Assembly: GCA_034687125.1 (NCBI GenBank)
Contig: JAQGBZ010000440.1
Span: 1-47,613, forward strand
Reading direction: 5' to 3'
Length of the DNA: 47,613 nt
Source of the DNA: Neelides folsomi
Lineage: Eukaryota > Arthropoda > Collembola > Neelipleona > Neelidae
Under the pieces are notes generated by a model, which did no database searches, was not told the origin of the DNA, and saw nothing but the letters and a program-made list of their open reading frames with translations. The stretch's first letter is position 1. Each line of letters starts with the position of its first letter. Below, piece by piece: positions 44,511 through 47,613 of this stretch. The position numbers were made by a program, and so were the translations under genes.

Positions 44511-46918
44511 ATGGAAATTTCTGAGAGAGTATTCAATAACTACGTGGTACAAAAAAATAAAATAAATAATTAGCATAATATAACAATAAATAATAAAATA
44601 AAAATAATAAAGGTTCATTCATAATAATTATTTGTACATAATTTTTTTGTCATAGGTTTCTAAAAGTATATCAAAATACTTTGAGAAAGATTTAAAAGAA
44701 TTGAAATCCTTGCGTATGTTAAATACTCTCTGGTTCGAAATCGCTTCAACAAGTATAATAGAGAATAATTTATTAAATGATGATTGCAAAATTGAATCGT
44801 GTGAAAATCTAGAAGAATACATTTCAATTATTCAACATAATAAAAAATTTATCTTCAATTCCTTTAAATTCGGGAAGGAAATTTTCCTTAAAAGTGAAAA
44901 ATTTCAACAGTTTGTTTCTCTTGCTGGAAATAAAACAAAATCACTAAATGTCATTAACACCCTAAATTTATCCGATGAAGATGGGGAAGATGAAAAAATT
45001 GAACAATTGCACAAATTGCTCTTCAATGATTTTCCCAATCTGGAAATTCTTAAAATCAACGATGCCCATTTCGAAGATCAAGATTTATTAAATTCAATAT
45101 TCCGCTTTGATTTATTGAACAATTTGAAATCTCTTTATATTTCAAAATTGGGAATTGTGCTGAAAAGAAATCAATATGGAGACATTTTGGAATTGCCACC
45201 ATCTGAACTTTTATCATCATCCCTCATGAAGATTTCTAAAAATCTCGAGTTTTTGCAATACAAAACCAAATACGTTAATGAAGAAACACCGCCACTGGAT
45301 TTAAATGATTTGTTTGAGCAAATTGTCACTTACTGTCCAAATATCAAAACATTGTCAATTAAAACTTTTCTCGCGCAGTTTAGTCCCAATCAACTAAGCG
45401 AGGAATTAAATGAAAAAATTAAAAACTTAAAAATTACTCACCTTAAATATGAGAAATGGTAAGCTTTTAATATGAATTTTTAATAAATTGCAATCTCCAT
45501 ATTCACTTTCACTCAATTAATTTAATTTGGGATAAATAATAAATATGGAATTTTTTAGGAATCCTACGCCTGTGGAAGAAAACGATTTTGAATTTAGGGA
45601 TTTCCTAATTGAATTCACCTCATTTACAGAAACTCTTGAAGATCTTGCGATTAAAAATAAATCAAACTATAAATATTATGATTTCCAAGGAAAGGTTTTT
45701 TCAAAAGTTCAATCTTTATTTTTATCAACGAATGAATCAAACTTTGAAATTTTGAACTGCTTCGGAAATTTGAAAAAACTCCATTTAGAATTCAATATTT
45801 TTGGATTTTCATTTTTATTATTTTTTCAAATATTTGAAGAAATGAAATTAAATTTGCCAAATTTGGAAGAACTTCATATTAAAAAAGAAGGAACAGAAGA
45901 AATGGATGATTTAGTTTATGGTTATTTGTTCCTTTATTGGTTTTCAAACAATTGGGAAAATCTAAAGATTTCTACTTTTTCTGTTGGGGAATTTAAATGG
46001 GAAAAGGGAACTGAAGAAATCCTTTGTGGATATGATCTTCCTGCATTAACTTACCGCGGGACATTTTCAGCTTGGAATGTTCACGAATTGAATCTGGCGC
46101 CATTTTATCCACTTGTTTCCATAACGAATTTACCAAGTCTCAATGATCAGTTTGACAATATCAAGAAACTGAGTTTAAAAATTAATTGTGAAGAGAATTT
46201 ATCGCTTGGATTAGAATGCTGCGAATATTATACAGAATTTCATTTAACGATTGTATCAAATCATTTAAATGGACCAACTGTGACTTTAACAATCATAAAT
46301 GAATTAATTGAAAAATATCTTAAACAACTACCAAGAGCCAAATGGGGTAAGACATTAAATATTTATTTAAATATTGTTTTAATTAAAATTTAACTTTAAA
46401 TCCTAAAATTAAATAACTTTATAATAAAAATTAATGAAAAAATCCTCAAAGTCAAATTACAAATATGATAAGAAAAATTCTTTTTAAACAAAGATGCGGA
46501 AATTTTTTCCCTTAATTTCAAATTGACTGATGAAGATTTCAAGAAGTTGTTAGAAACAAAAGAAATTGATTTACCTGCTGTTGACACTTTAATGGAAAAA
46601 TATCCAACATTAAACAAAATCCAACTTTCATTTTCACCAAATACTAAAATAGCTAAAACCCAATGCGAATTCGAGGCTAAAGTACAACCGAAAATATTAA
46701 AAGATGAAACTGTCCAAGATGTTGACAAGGTGAACACAACTTTAAACTATTATGACTTTAATGTATATTGTTTTGTTCTACATTAAATGTTAATTAGTTG
46801 ATGAATAATCACTTTTTTATTTTCAATTTAGCTTTTTATTTATTTGAATAATGAAGAACTAAAGCTGACAATGAGTTGGACAAGAAGGCCAAATTATTCA
46901 CAAATTGCTTTTTGGTAA
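44511..46918 (+). CDS. F-box / leucine-rich-repeat-like protein, five exons
   Basis: Exons 44511-44546, 44656-45458, 45559-46346, 46494-46729 and 46832-46918 join with consistent phases to 649 residues. An in-frame TAA lies just upstream of the ATG, supporting the start. The N-terminus (MEISERVFNNYVVSKSISKY, then DLKELKSLRMLNTLWFEIAS) resembles a short F-box in which LRxLN..W replaces the usual LRLVC..W. The remainder has irregular Leu-rich repeats (FPNLEILKINDAHF, LKSLYISKLG, CPNIKTLSIKTF, NLEELHIKK, IKKLSLKIN) typical of such proteins. Substrate-recognition subunits of SCF ubiquitin ligases have this layout, but the F-box is weak, so the role is an inference. The 3' part (exons 4-5) is supported only by splice signals and frame. 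Confidence 0.68.
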
Positions 46919-46984
46919 TAAAAAGTCTTGTTTATCTTAATATTCTACGAATATTTGTTCAACTTTTTTGTAATATTAAAAATT

Positions 46985-47360
46985 GGATTTATTTGTAAAA
47001 CATGTAAAAATGTGTTTTTTTAAATTGCATTTATAAGAACATAATTTTTCACAATTTGGGCATTTAAATATTTTTCGATTACTTAAGCAAACATCGACCT
47101 TAAGTTTCATATTGTAAACATAATTTCCCGGATCGTTTAAATGTTCTAAATTTTGTTTAGAAAATTCTTGATGGCAAAATTGACATTTGTCTTTGTATGA
47201 ATGATTGTTTAACTCCTTTTATGTCCCTTTGAATAATTTACTACAAATTTGGCATTCAAATGGTTTTTCCCCTGTATGAGATTTGAAATCTAAATTTAAA
47301 TTAAAACTAAATTTACAAGAGTAATCACTAAGGCGCACAAATCGCATTTTTCAAATTTTA
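46985..47360 (-). pseudogene. Decayed C2H2 zinc-finger gene fragment
   Basis: The minus strand reads CDLC, then after a frameshift FNLNLDFKSHTGEKPFECQI, with the hallmark TGEKPF linker, then CSKLFKGT followed by TAA. Next come CQFCHQEFSKQNLEHL and a last finger-like FKCPNCEKLCSYKCNLKKH. At least one stop and one frameshift break it. It is probably a remnant of a KRAB-less arthropod zinc-finger gene. No upstream exons are visible before the window ends. Confidence 0.75.
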
Positions 47361-47613
47361 CAGCATGTCAACATTTAATTGCTGTTCGCCTACTAATATT
47401 TTAAATGCATGTGAATCATTAAATTTAATTAAGATTAAGCTAAATATGTATAGCATTTTTTGCATTAAAAAGCATTATTTGAGATTTTCGAAATTATCAA
47501 AACAAAAACGCACTATTGTTTAAATATAAAATAAATTAATACTTAAACGCCGAATATTAAAATGAAAAATAATTCTAATAATGTGTTCAATATGGAATTA
47601 AGTTTAGAATCAG

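Overview
The window is AT-rich eukaryotic nuclear DNA. Genes are split by short introns with GT..AG borders, intergenic spaces are long, and mobile-element debris is abundant. The gene set points to an arthropod: a SmydA-type MYND protein, secreted acid-lipase-like lipases, an animal-type fatty acid synthase (FAS), and a wax-synthase/DGAT (WSD) family acyltransferase. A gulonolactone-oxidase-like gene argues against most insects. A springtail or a mite-like lineage would fit, but the species cannot be fixed from sequence alone. All exon borders below were worked out by hand from splice signals, frame continuity and paralog comparison.

Left part (1-15 kb). A plus-strand FAS exon (225-3388) carries the end of the dehydratase, the central region, enoyl reductase (ER), ketoreductase (KR) and acyl carrier protein (ACP), but is broken by one in-frame TGA. 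It is followed by a 30-bp minisatellite, a decayed two-exon transposon-like gene (minus, 5506-4133), a three-exon secreted gulonolactone-oxidase-like gene (plus, 7193-9095) and an intact seven-exon lipase (minus, 14130-12054).

Middle (15.7-22 kb) is a transposon graveyard. A Tc1/mariner-IS630-type element with 40-bp terminal inverted repeats (15781-19234) was itself hit by a 636-bp element that left a readable target-site duplication, and it also contains a piece of a different Tc1 transposase. A Harbinger-like MITE (19329-19720) and a 77-bp foldback follow.

The 22-34 kb part is a lipid neighbourhood: a three-exon WSD acyltransferase (plus, 22159-24000), a second lipase that has lost the two exons carrying its nucleophile (minus, 26280-24810), and a second FAS gene (minus, 33372-26730) covering part of the ketosynthase (KS) through ER. 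The two FAS copies are complementary halves: one lacks the front, the other lacks KR-ACP. Their domains overlap between late dehydratase and ER. FAS would make acyl chains, WSD would esterify them and the lipases would hydrolyse esters. The clustering suggests a shared lipid theme but does not prove co-regulation. Three inverted-repeat elements sit inside FAS introns.

The 34-40 kb part is again repeat-rich: a direct-repeat element, a broken Cys-rich gene, the end of a BEL/Pao retrotransposon with an LTR-like tail, an unrecognised broken gene, a hammerhead-ribozyme-like motif, and a dead Merlin transposase.

The right end (40-47.6 kb) has a truncated SmydA-like MYND gene (minus), a Cys/Gly-rich low-complexity protein (plus), a five-exon F-box/LRR-like gene (plus) and a decayed C2H2 zinc-finger fragment (minus).
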